A stretch of 64,000 nt of DNA, taken from the NCBI GenBank assembly GCA_017462035.1, contig JAFTRY010000025.1:62001-126000 (forward strand), written 5' to 3'. Each line of letters starts with the position of its first letter. The stretch's first letter is position 1. The notes under the pieces were generated by a model, which was not told the origin of the DNA, searched no databases, and was given only the letters and a program-made list of their open reading frames with translations. Below are positions 50,268 through 58,384 of this stretch, in pieces. The DNA is from Clostridia bacterium (GTDB lineage Bacteria; Bacillota; Clostridia; Oscillospirales; CAG-272). A program made the translations under genes and the position numbers.

Positions 50268-50611
50268 TCGATTTTTCGGCAGGGAAAAACAGGCGAAATT
50301 TTCGAAACTAAGAAATTGCGCCGTTTTCTTTTTTTTCGCAAAGAATCCCGTTGTTTTCAATAACTTTTTTTGTCTATTTCTCACAAAATGGAGGGCTTTT
50401 TTTCTCCACCCGGCACAGCGACAAATCCTCGAAAAATGCCCGCCGAAGGGAAAGAAACCCCACACACCAAAACAACTTTCCCGTTTTTTGCTGGCGTTCA
50501 CAGAACGCCCATACGGGTTTGAGGAGATTTTCCTGTCTTCATCCTACGGAAAATAAACTATTACCGAAAGATTCCGTCCGTCGAAGGACAAGAAAATTCC
50601 ACCACACCAAC

Positions 50612-51982
50612 AAGAAATCAGGGCTTGCAGAGCTTAACGAGCGTTTCGCTTCGGGACGCTTTGAAATGGGTGTCATTTACGGTGCAAGACGTATCGGCAA
50701 GACCTCACTCTTGAAGGAATTTGCAAAGGATAAGGCATCGTTTTATTTTCAAGCAAAGGAATCCAACGAGCTTGACAACAGAACCGCGTTCTCAACGGCT
50801 ATCAATCAACTGATCGGTGTACCCTATGCTTTCGTCTATCCGAGCTATTCCGAGGGCTTTGACGCGCTTTTGAAATACGCGGACGGAAACCCGTTCGTCA
50901 TCGTGATCGATGAAATCGCCTTTATCGCTCAGTCGGATAAAGGCTTTTTGTCCGAACTTCAGTACAATATTGACCACAAATTCAAAGATACTGAGGTCAA
51001 GCTGATTTTGTCCGGCAGCACCATCTCATTTATGAAGAATATTCTCAAAAATAAAAGAGGTCCCCTCTTCCAGAGAAGCACCTTTCAGATGAATATCAAA
51101 AAGCTGATCTACAGCGATGCTTTGGCGTTTCTTGACGGACTTTCAACCGAGGACAAGATCAAATATCTTTCCATTTTCGGTGAACACCCCTTCTATCTTG
51201 AAATGATCGATAAGGCAAAGTCCTTTGACGATAACGTATTCGGTTTGCTTTTCAGTAAATTCGGAAATCTCGTGGACGCTCCCGATAAGGTACTCCCCAC
51301 CGCTTCAAAGGATCAGAACACCTACAACACGATTTTGAAGGCTATCGCGCACCGCAGACGCACCAACAAGGAAATTGCGGAGTATATCGGCAAGGATCCC
51401 AACTACGTTGCGGCGTATCTCCCCCGCCTCGTCGATAATGAAATTATTGAAAAGCGAGAGTCATTTAATAAAAGCCAGAAGATGAACTGTTATGAGATCT
51501 CCGATCATCTCATCCGCTTCTGGTATCGCTTTGTTTTCGATAACCGAGAGGAAATATTGCAGAATATGGGAAAGGTCATCTATGAGGAAAGTCTTGACGA
51601 GATCGCCCTCTTTATTTCCACGGGCTTTGAGGACGTTGCTCTAAGCTATCTGACCGAAAAGAACGTCAAGGGCGAGCTTAACTATCATTACGAGGTCATT
51701 CGAGGATATAAGGTAGATAATTCCAAGTTTGGACGCTCCATTGAGCTTGACGGCTTGGCAAAGGGCATCGGAAAAGCCAAAAATCGTTTGCTCGTTGCCG
51801 AGTGCAAGTACCGCAATAAAGCTCTGTCGCTCGCGGTGCTCGAACACGTAATGGAAAGCGTGTCCATCTTCCCCGCAGAGTATTATGACATATATCTTTT
51901 CTCGAAATCGAGTTTTGCCGATGATATACGGGATGTGAATAATCCTTTAGTGCACTTGATTACTGTGGAAGATATGGTTTGA
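50612..51982 (+). pseudogene. DUF234-type archaeal-like ATPase, 5' truncated
   Basis: From KSGLAELNERFASGRFEMGV on, the frame matches AAA+ ATPases of the archaeal ATPase/DUF234 family: Walker A VIYGARRIGKTSLLKEF, Walker B FVIVIDEIAFIAQ, SGSTISFMKNIL, a winged-helix domain (NKEIAEYIGKDPNYVAAYLP, RLVDNEIIEKRE), and a C-terminal nuclease-like DUF234 (VAECKYRNKALSLAVLEHVM). Normal members begin with a short MxFxGRExEL motif that is missing here, and no ribosome binding site or start lies close; sequence upstream looks unrelated. The open frame reaches back to 50351 but the added part has no family similarity. Confidence 0.7.
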
Positions 51983-52037
51983 CTTTAGGTGTAAAGTCAA
52001 GATATATGAAAAACATTTAATAGCAGAGGAAAACGAA

Positions 52038-52181
52038 ATGGCAGGAAATAAAAGTTTAGAGGCGGCGGTTCGCGCCAAAGAGGATGAATTCTATACCCAA
52101 CTTACAGATATAGAAAAAGAGTTGCGTCATTATAAACAGCATTTTAGAGATAAAACAATTCTATGTAACTTCACCATTTAA
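52038..52181 (+). pseudogene. N-terminal remnant of an EcoRI-type adenine methylase
   Basis: 47 residues: NKSLEAAVRAKEDEFYTQLT and DIEKELRHYKQHFRDKTILC, the characteristic N-terminus of the EcoRI-family adenine-specific methyltransferases, which normally exceed 300 residues. Right after ILCN the frame ends (FTI, stop) at the boundary of a dispersed repeat unit (52182-52220). The rest was lost by insertion or deletion. Confidence 0.75.
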
Positions 52182-52220
52182 TAAAGAATAGCATAAACCT
52201 ACACCGAAGTAATTTTACAA
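52182..52220 (+). repeat. Dispersed repeat unit E
   Basis: TAAAGAATAGCATAAACCT then ACACCGAAGTAATTTTAC matches the units near 48.3-48.7 kb. It abuts the truncated methylase. Confidence 0.75.
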
Positions 52221-52262
52221 TATAATATGCCGTCAACGGGAAACCGTTGACGGCATGGCAAA

Positions 52263-53642
52263 CTATTCAGTTATTTCCTGTTTCTCGTTTTTTTGCTTCC
52301 ATATCTCCTTGCGAAGATGCTTGGGGATCCACCGACCCGTCCAGTAAACGATCACCTCATATGCCGCCTCGATCGCCCACGCGATTCCGTGACACAGGTA
52401 GTAACCCATAAGACCCATGGAGGGAATCAGCAAAAAGCCAAGGACGATGGATGCCACGGAGGTAATGATCGATCCGATCAGAAGCTTATCGTTCGCTCCT
52501 ACTCCCCGGAACACCGAATGGAACACGGCACAAACCATGTTGATCCCGCACATGGGAAAGAACACTCGAATATATTGACCCACGCCCTCGCGAACCGCGG
52601 AATCAGAACCATCCTGAATGAAAATGTCACAAAGGGCATCGGGGAAAATATAGATCAGAGCCATGAGGGGAAGAACCACGACGAAGGAGTGAAGCAGGGC
52701 AGTTCTCGCCGCTTTCTTGATCAAGTTGAATTTCTTCGCGCCTACGCACTGGGCAATATAGTTGGACGCGGTCTTTGCCGAGGCATTGTAAAACACCACA
52801 AGCCAGTTGCGAATATTTCCGCCGATGGCAAGAACGGCAAGGGCTACGTAGCCCATTCCGTTGGTCAAGGGGGCAGTGACCAAATTGGCAACGTGCATGG
52901 ATATCTGTTGGAGAATGTTCGGTCCGCTGGCAGGGAACACGCGGGCGATATACCGCCAGTGGGGGGTTACTTTGATTTTATGTACGCCCATTTGCCGATA
53001 ATAATGCCGGAAACGGATGAAATAACAAAGGAAGCTTACCGCGGCGGAAAGGACCGTCGCCAGTCCGATTCCGAGAACGCCCAGGTTCAGTACGGTAACC
53101 GACAAAAGATTTCCCACCACGTTCAGCACGGATGCCACAATGGAGATCACCAAAGGAAAGGTCGTGACACCTACGGCGTTACAGCACATGAGGTAAAAAT
53201 GACTGCACAGAGAAACCACCAGGTGCACGCAAAGACAGAAATAATAGGTTTTTGTCTCCTCCCAAATGGCATCCTCAATGTTCAGATAGTGAAAGACCGG
53301 GCGGTAGCAAAGAATGGAAATGGCGGCAAACAGGGTCGACACTCCCAGAACCAACAGGATATTGGTCTGCACGCTTGTTTTTAAGTGACGGTATTCCTTG
53401 GCACCGAACATGTTTCCTGCATAGATCGAAAGTCCGTAGGCGTGACCGTAAAACAAGGCTTGGATAATCCCGAAATAGGAGCTGGTCGCTCCCAGGGCGG
53501 CAAGAGCCTGGGGACCGAGGAACAGTCCCGCCACGGAGGTGTTGATCAGACCAAAGGCAGTTTGCAGCATGGAAGAGAGAATAATGGGAAGGGAAAAGAC
53601 CAGGAAGGTTTTGTGAATGTTCCCTTGGGTTAAATCTCGCAT
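52263..53642 (-). CDS. MATE-family efflux transporter
   Basis: 459 residues, 12 predicted membrane helices in two MatE halves. N-terminal VMRDLTQGNIHKTFLVFSLP, family patterns LGATSSYFGIIQALFYGHAY and GVGANDKLLIGSIITSVASI. Exports cationic drugs or metabolites using Na+ or H+. Start 53642 has GGAGGTGCC upstream; the frame extends further without a ribosome binding site. It is divergent from hemW. Confidence 0.92.
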   Translation of the reverse strand: MRDLTQGNIHKTFLVFSLPIILSSMLQTAFGLINTSVAGLFLGPQALAALGATSSYFGIIQALFYGHAYGLSIYAGNMFGAKEYRHLKTSVQTNILLVLGVSTLFAAISILCYRPVFHYLNIEDAIWEETKTYYFCLCVHLVVSLCSHFYLMCCNAVGVTTFPLVISIVASVLNVVGNLLSVTVLNLGVLGIGLATVLSAAVSFLCYFIRFRHYYRQMGVHKIKVTPHWRYIARVFPASGPNILQQISMHVANLVTAPLTNGMGYVALAVLAIGGNIRNWLVVFYNASAKTASNYIAQCVGAKKFNLIKKAARTALLHSFVVVLPLMALIYIFPDALCDIFIQDGSDSAVREGVGQYIRVFFPMCGINMVCAVFHSVFRGVGANDKLLIGSIITSVASIVLGFLLIPSMGLMGYYLCHGIAWAIEAAYEVIVYWTGRWIPKHLRKEIWKQKNEKQEITE

Positions 53643-53703
53643 GACAGGCACCTCCGATCGTTCGCGGGAGAAGAAAATTTCCTCTTCTTCCGAAATCAAG
53701 TAC

Positions 53704-53731
53704 AGTATAACACAAAAAAGTTTTTTGTCAA
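53704..53731 (-). promoter_or_regulatory. Promoter of the MATE gene
   Basis: Minus strand TTGACA (53731-53726), 16 nt, TATACT (53709-53704). Confidence 0.8.
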
Positions 53732-53754
53732 GGCTTTTAGGGGAAAATAAACCG

Positions 53755-53783
53755 TTGAATTTTGGGGAAAAATGTGATACAAT
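53755..53783 (+). promoter_or_regulatory. Promoter of hemW
   Basis: TTGAAT (53755-53760), 17 nt, TACAAT (53778-53783). Confidence 0.8.
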
Positions 53784-53836
53784 TAGACGGGAAGAACATG
53801 CGGGAGGAGCTTGCCTCGCGGGAAAGGAGAGAACGT

Positions 53837-54967
53837 ATGCTTGGACTGTATTTGCACGTTCCTTTTTGCTTGAAAAAATGCGCATATTGTGACTTTTGCT
53901 CCTTCCCAGGGGAGGGAGATTCCACCATGATCGCCTACACGGAGGAGCTTTGCCGTCGGCTGATCGCCCGCTCTTTCGACTGTGAGAGACGAGGCGTGGA
54001 CACCCTTTATTTTGGCGGCGGAACCCCGACGCTTCTGCCCCTTTCCTGTTTTGAAAGGATCCTCGGCGTGATCCGCGCTCACTACCGTTTGACCGATGAT
54101 TGTGAGATCACCGTGGAATGTAATCCCGCCACGGCGGACAGGGACTATCTGACCGCTCTGCGGCACATGGGGGTCAACCGTCTGAGTATCGGGCTTCAAT
54201 CGGCACACGATCGGGAGCTCCGTCTGTTGGGACGGTCTCATACCGTAGCCGACTTTGAGGCTGTCTTTGGGGATGCCAGGGCGGCGGGCTTTGAAAACAT
54301 CAGCGCGGATCTGATGTACGGGCTTCCGGATCAGACCGTGGAGGACTTTCGGGAGAGTCTTGTCTATCTTGCCTCTCTTGCTCCGGAGCATATTTCGGCT
54401 TACGGCTTGAAAATCGAGGAAGGTACACCCTTTCACCACTGTCAAGATAAGTTAGTTTTGCCTAACGATGACGAGGAATACGAAATGTATCTGCTTTGTA
54501 CCCGGATCCTGGGAGAATATGGCTATGAAAAATACGAGATCAGCAACTTTGCCCGACCCGGACGGGAATCGAGGCACAATCTCAGATATTGGCAGGGAGG
54601 AGACTATCTGGGATTTGGGGTAGCGGCACATTCCTGCTTCGGCGGGGAGCGCTTCGGCAATTCCCGGGATCTTGCCGCCTTTCTTCGGGGAGAAAATATT
54701 CTTTGCGAACAAACCGTACTTTCCCCCGGGGAGCGTGACAGAGAATTTTTGATGCTGAATCTCCGTTTGAGCCGGGGAATCGGACTAGAAGAGTTTGCCC
54801 GGCGCTTTGGCAAACCGCTACACGACTATTATCCCGCCCTCACCGAGCTGATCGCCGCCGGATACCTTCAGGAAAAAGGGGGGTATCTTTCCTTTACCGA
54901 TCAAGGTTTTTTTGTCAGCAACACCATTCTTTCCGAGCTTTTGGAAGCCGTGGAGTCACCAGATTGA
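53837..54967 (+). CDS. hemW: Radical SAM heme chaperone HemW
   Basis: 376 residues. CLKKCAYCDFCSFP is the CxxxCxxC radical-SAM cluster (Cys 11, 15, 18) with the Phe that distinguishes HemW/HemN-like proteins. DTLYFGGGTPTLLPLSCFER, RLSIGLQSAHDRELRLLGRS, NISADLMYGLPDQT and HLSAYGLKIEEGTPF-like segments follow. The C-terminal winged-helix-like domain ends the protein. HemW transfers heme to apoproteins and does not act as coproporphyrinogen oxidase. Start 53837 has AAAGGA 8 nt upstream. Confidence 0.93.
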   Translation: MLGLYLHVPFCLKKCAYCDFCSFPGEGDSTMIAYTEELCRRLIARSFDCERRGVDTLYFGGGTPTLLPLSCFERILGVIRAHYRLTDDCEITVECNPATADRDYLTALRHMGVNRLSIGLQSAHDRELRLLGRSHTVADFEAVFGDARAAGFENISADLMYGLPDQTVEDFRESLVYLASLAPEHISAYGLKIEEGTPFHHCQDKLVLPNDDEEYEMYLLCTRILGEYGYEKYEISNFARPGRESRHNLRYWQGGDYLGFGVAAHSCFGGERFGNSRDLAAFLRGENILCEQTVLSPGERDREFLMLNLRLSRGIGLEEFARRFGKPLHDYYPALTELIAAGYLQEKGGYLSFTDQGFFVSNTILSELLEAVESPD

Positions 54968-55019
54968 AACGGACGGGAAGGTTCTTGGAGGAAAGTATGC
55001 CCAAAAACGAAAAAAAGTG

Positions 55020-55048
55020 TTGACTTTTTTGGAAAAATAGGATAAACT
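55020..55048 (+). promoter_or_regulatory. Promoter of the DUF1292 gene
   Basis: TTGACT (55020-55025), 17 nt, TAAACT (55043-55048). Confidence 0.75.
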
Positions 55049-55086
55049 ATAAATAGAATACCGAGATTAGCCCAAAGGAGGCGCGC

Positions 55087-55380
55087 ATGGAAGACAATAT
55101 TTTGGAAAATGATTACTTTACTCTGACCGACGAGGACGGCAATGAGATCGAGTTTGAGCTGATCGCTCAGTGCGAGCGCAACGGTCAGCAATATCTTGCC
55201 ATGATTCCCGTAGAGGATGAAGAAAAGAATGATAGTGATGTGTGCGAATACATTATTTTGAAGGTCGCTGAGGAGGACGGCGAGGAGGTTTTGGTCACCG
55301 TGGACGACGATGACGAGCTGGACGACGTTGCCGACTACTTTGACGATCTGTTCACCCAGGAGATCGACTACGACAACTGA
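55087..55380 (+). CDS. DUF1292 (YrzB-like) acidic protein
   Basis: 97 residues, rich in Asp and Glu. The family pattern ENDYFTLTDEDGNEIEFELI then QQYLAMIPVEDE and YIILKVAEEDGEEVLVTVDD covers nearly the full length. Cytoplasmic, of unknown function; widespread in Bacillota. AAAGGAGG lies upstream of start 55087. Confidence 0.92.
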   Translation: MEDNILENDYFTLTDEDGNEIEFELIAQCERNGQQYLAMIPVEDEEKNDSDVCEYIILKVAEEDGEEVLVTVDDDDELDDVADYFDDLFTQEIDYDN

Positions 55381-55548
55381 AAAGAGCGGCAAAAATTCCC
55401 CCTTCTTTTTAGGATATCCGCGGTATAAATCCGACTCTGCCGCCATACCCTAAAAAGGCAAGAGCAAACCAATCAATTACCTGCTTGGTTGGTGATATTC
55501 GGGTATAAAAACCCACAATTAGAAAAAGGAATCCGAAAACAGAGTCGA

Positions 55549-55672
55549 ACGCGGTTTGCAGACCTCCCTTTTTCCTCCTCGATTGACTTGTCTCGACAGG
55601 GAAAAAGGACGTTGGGAGCAGTAAAGCGTGAGATAGGATGCCGCCTTGCGCATGCAGGGTTTCTCTATTCTC
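55549..55672 (+). ncRNA. Candidate structured noncoding RNA
   Basis: The 535-nt gap 55381-55915 contains no gene. Within it, an imperfect rod-like hairpin runs 55549-55629 (ACGC/GCGT, TTTGC/GTAAA, CTCCC/GGGAG, CCTTTTTCC/GGAAAAAGG) and a second hairpin 55630-55672 (GAGATAG/CTATTCTC); a strong terminator follows at 55699-55740. The long rod with bulges recalls 6S RNA, but no consensus was matched and no clear promoter was seen, so the class is open. Confidence 0.4.
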
Positions 55673-55698
55673 GAGTACACGGCCCGGTGGGATTTTTC

Positions 55699-55740
55699 AA
55701 AAACAACGGCGCAAAGCAATGCTTTGCGCCGTTGTTTTTT
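55699..55740 (+). terminator. Strong Rho-independent terminator
   Basis: AAAACAACGGCGCAAAGCA pairs with TGCTTTGCGCCGTTGTTTT around a single A, then TT. No gene precedes it within 300 nt, which supports a noncoding transcript. Confidence 0.9.
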
Positions 55741-55915
55741 CGGGATGTCAAAAGGCGCATATCCATAACAAGCGCGCTTGCAGGCTTGCCGCCTTGTACA
55801 GCGTATTTTTAAAAAGGGTTTAATGTCCTGACAAAAGATTCCCAGCCTGTTTTTGTCATAAATGAGAAGAGGACAGGATAGAATGTAGTGAAAAAACAGA
55901 CAGGAGGAAATTCCC

Positions 55916-57247
55916 ATGAAATACCGCAAGGAATCCACAAAACGGAGAACGGCTTACGCCTCTCTTTTCTTTCTGCTGGTGCTGCTTACCATCACCGCCG
56001 TTTGCTCCCTTTCACTCCACGCCTCTGCTCCCGGAACGGTCGTATCCCCCGGCTTGAAGGTTCTGGCGGAGGAATACAGCATGGCAATGGCGGGGCTGAG
56101 GGGTAACGCCATTTCCTTCGAGGCGGACGATTTTGCCCGCGCCGTCAATCTCTCCCGTATTTCCAGTGTCACCGTAACCCGGGCACCCGCCGTAGCCGAC
56201 GGTGAGCTTCGGGTAGGTAATACGGTGATCACCGGGGGACAAACGCTAAACGAAACGAGTTTGTCGCAACTAACCTATGTGGCAAGCGGTGAGAACATGA
56301 CCACCTCCTCTTTTCGATTTACCGTCAACGACTCTCCCGTGGAGATCACCTGTCACCTATATCTGCTGGATCAGGTGAACTACTGTCCCACTCTCAGCCT
56401 GGTGCCCAAGACCTCTCTGAACGTAAGTACACATCGAAATATTACCCTTTACGGCACACTACCCTGCTATGATCCTGACGGGGATGAAACGAGAATTGAG
56501 ATTGTTTCCTATCCCGAAACAGGAATTCTGATTCTAACTGACAAAGCAACCGGGGAATATACGTTCACCCCCGGCGAGGACTATTCGGGCAAGGATTCCT
56601 TCACCTACGTGGCGAGAGATCGGTACGGCAATTACAGTGCCTCCGCAACCGTTTCCCTCACCGTTACCAAGCCTCAGACCTCGGTGGTCTACGCGGATCT
56701 TGCGGATTCGCCTCTTCATAACTCAGCGCTGACCATGACCGAAAAGGAGGTCATGTCGGGAACCTCGGTGGGAGAGAAGACCTATTTTTACCCGGATCTG
56801 GCAGTCAGCCGTGGAGAATTCGTGGTCATGGCAATGAAAGCAATGGGCATGCGGGAGGTAACCGAGGTGGAAACCACGGTATTTGCCGATGACGGATCCC
56901 TTTCTGCCGAAACGAAAAACTATTTGGCGGCGGCGTATGACCTTGGATATATCAAGGGAGAGAAGGGAGCGGACGGTACCCTTTGCTTCTATCCTGATCG
57001 AGAGATCACCCGCGCCGAAGCGGCTGTAATTGTGGGGAATATGATTGACGCTGCCACTCCCACGGTAACTCCCGTGTTCTCAGATTCCTCCGAAATCCCC
57101 GCCTGGGCAGCTCCCTCGGTATATTCTCTAAATTCTATGGGGATTCTTTCCGCCGAAGGGGACGAAATCTCCCCTCTTGACAAACTGACCAGAGGCGAGA
57201 CGGCACGGATGCTCTGCGCCCTCATTGTTCACACGGAGAACAAGTGA
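55916..57247 (+). CDS. Exported S-layer-homology (SLH) domain protein
   Basis: 443 residues. A signal anchor (AYASLFFLLVLLTITAVCSL) is followed by a beta region, an Ig/cadherin-like domain near residues 178-255 (YDPDGDETRIEIVSYPETGI, FTPGEDYSGKDSFTYVARDR), and about three SLH repeats to the end (YFYPDLAVSRGEFVVMAMKA, CFYPDREITRAEAAVIVGNM, ISPLDKLTRGETARMLCALI). SLH repeats bind pyruvylated wall polymers, so it is probably surface-attached. AGGAGG lies upstream. Confidence 0.88.
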   Translation: MKYRKESTKRRTAYASLFFLLVLLTITAVCSLSLHASAPGTVVSPGLKVLAEEYSMAMAGLRGNAISFEADDFARAVNLSRISSVTVTRAPAVADGELRVGNTVITGGQTLNETSLSQLTYVASGENMTTSSFRFTVNDSPVEITCHLYLLDQVNYCPTLSLVPKTSLNVSTHRNITLYGTLPCYDPDGDETRIEIVSYPETGILILTDKATGEYTFTPGEDYSGKDSFTYVARDRYGNYSASATVSLTVTKPQTSVVYADLADSPLHNSALTMTEKEVMSGTSVGEKTYFYPDLAVSRGEFVVMAMKAMGMREVTEVETTVFADDGSLSAETKNYLAAAYDLGYIKGEKGADGTLCFYPDREITRAEAAVIVGNMIDAATPTVTPVFSDSSEIPAWAAPSVYSLNSMGILSAEGDEISPLDKLTRGETARMLCALIVHTENK

Positions 57248-57289
57248 AATATACCAAACCATAAACGGTCTAAAAATGAATAAATGACT

Positions 57290-57329
57290 AAAAACCGCTT
57301 TTGCTATTAAAGAGCAAAAGCGGTTTTTG
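57290..57329. terminator. Bidirectional terminator
   Basis: AAAAACCGCTTTTGCT (57290-57305) pairs with AGCAAAAGCGGTTTTT (57312-57327), between convergent genes. Confidence 0.92.
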
Positions 57330-57354
57330 CAGGAATCCCTGTGCGTATTCGTAA

Positions 57355-58209
57355 TCAATAGGTGGCACTGTCCAGCATCCACTGTCCGTCCTGGAGCAAC
57401 ATGGACAGACGGACTTTTTGAATTCGGTCTGGGGTACTTTCCAGGTAGGAATCTATCTCAATGGTCACGAACTTCTTATTTGCCGGCTTTACGATCTCCG
57501 CTGTGGTAAAATCATAGATCCTACGCTCAGTGATCAGAGGCTTAAAGGTGTTGGATTCCATCAGACTCACGCTCCCCTCCTCGTCGGTATACTCCATATA
57601 CCGGGCGGAAAGACCCGACACACTGTCGGCGGCTCCTACCGTTCCCACAAACAGAGAATCGTAGATCCCCGCCAGATATTCCCCGGAATAGACCTGCTCC
57701 GCCATTGCCTTGATTTGACTGATGGATTGAATTTCCTGGTCGTATCGCACGTAATCGTAATCCGCGGGATCCTCCTCGTCATAGAAAAATTCATAGGTGG
57801 GCTCGGTGTAGTCGGTGAGAAGGTAGCAATACGCCTTTTCGGTGGGATGCTTATAGTAAAGCTCCCGATCCTCGTCGGGTTTCGTCAGCACCTGCACGTA
57901 GGAAAAAGGATCCAGATAAGAGGAGCGGAAGGCGATCACGCGTCCCTTGACAGGATCCGTGACCTCGTAATAATAATAATTCGTATTGGTTTCGGTATCC
58001 TTAAACACGTCGGTCGTAGAGCGAGGGTCATATACCCGCTCGTAGGTAGGCAGACCCTCCCCGAAAAAGAGCTGGTTGATTTGATAGGAAGCCTCAACTA
58101 ACTCCCGAAAGCGGCTTTCAATTTCGGCATATTCAGGCGGTCTGGAGCAGGATGAAAAGACAGGGATCAGCATAAATACGCACAGAATCAGGGCAAATAT
58201 TTTTTTCAT
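57355..58209 (-). CDS. Lipoprotein of unknown function
   Basis: 284 residues. Lipoprotein signal MKKIFALILCVFMLIPVFSS with lipobox FSSC. Acidic, Tyr-rich mature part (TNYYYYEVTDPVKGRVIAFR, YDEEDPADYDYVRYDQEIQS). It has no recognisable domain. It lies between an SLH protein and gyrA; a TTAGTTTTATCTAA dyad-like sequence is 55 nt upstream (58264-58277), reminiscent of the sites at 19678 and 21674. Confidence 0.75.
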   Translation of the reverse strand: MKKIFALILCVFMLIPVFSSCSRPPEYAEIESRFRELVEASYQINQLFFGEGLPTYERVYDPRSTTDVFKDTETNTNYYYYEVTDPVKGRVIAFRSSYLDPFSYVQVLTKPDEDRELYYKHPTEKAYCYLLTDYTEPTYEFFYDEEDPADYDYVRYDQEIQSISQIKAMAEQVYSGEYLAGIYDSLFVGTVGAADSVSGLSARYMEYTDEEGSVSLMESNTFKPLITERRIYDFTTAEIVKPANKKFVTIEIDSYLESTPDRIQKVRLSMLLQDGQWMLDSATY

Positions 58210-58384
58210 TTCGTTTTTTCGGTTCCTTTCTAAAGGAGTTTGAGAGGATAAAATACTCGTTGGTTAGTTTTATCTAATTTATCGTGTCCCCGTCCGAAAA
58301 GAACAAGAAACAGGAAAGCAGTAACTCTCCTTTCCTGTCTCTCATATATTGTCCTTTCACTTGGGTCAAGAAAGGGAACGGGGC

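Noticed and set aside
50351..50611. N-terminal extension of the DUF234-type ATPase
   Set aside because: Low-complexity, repeat-derived sequence without the family's start motif; true 5' end is missing.
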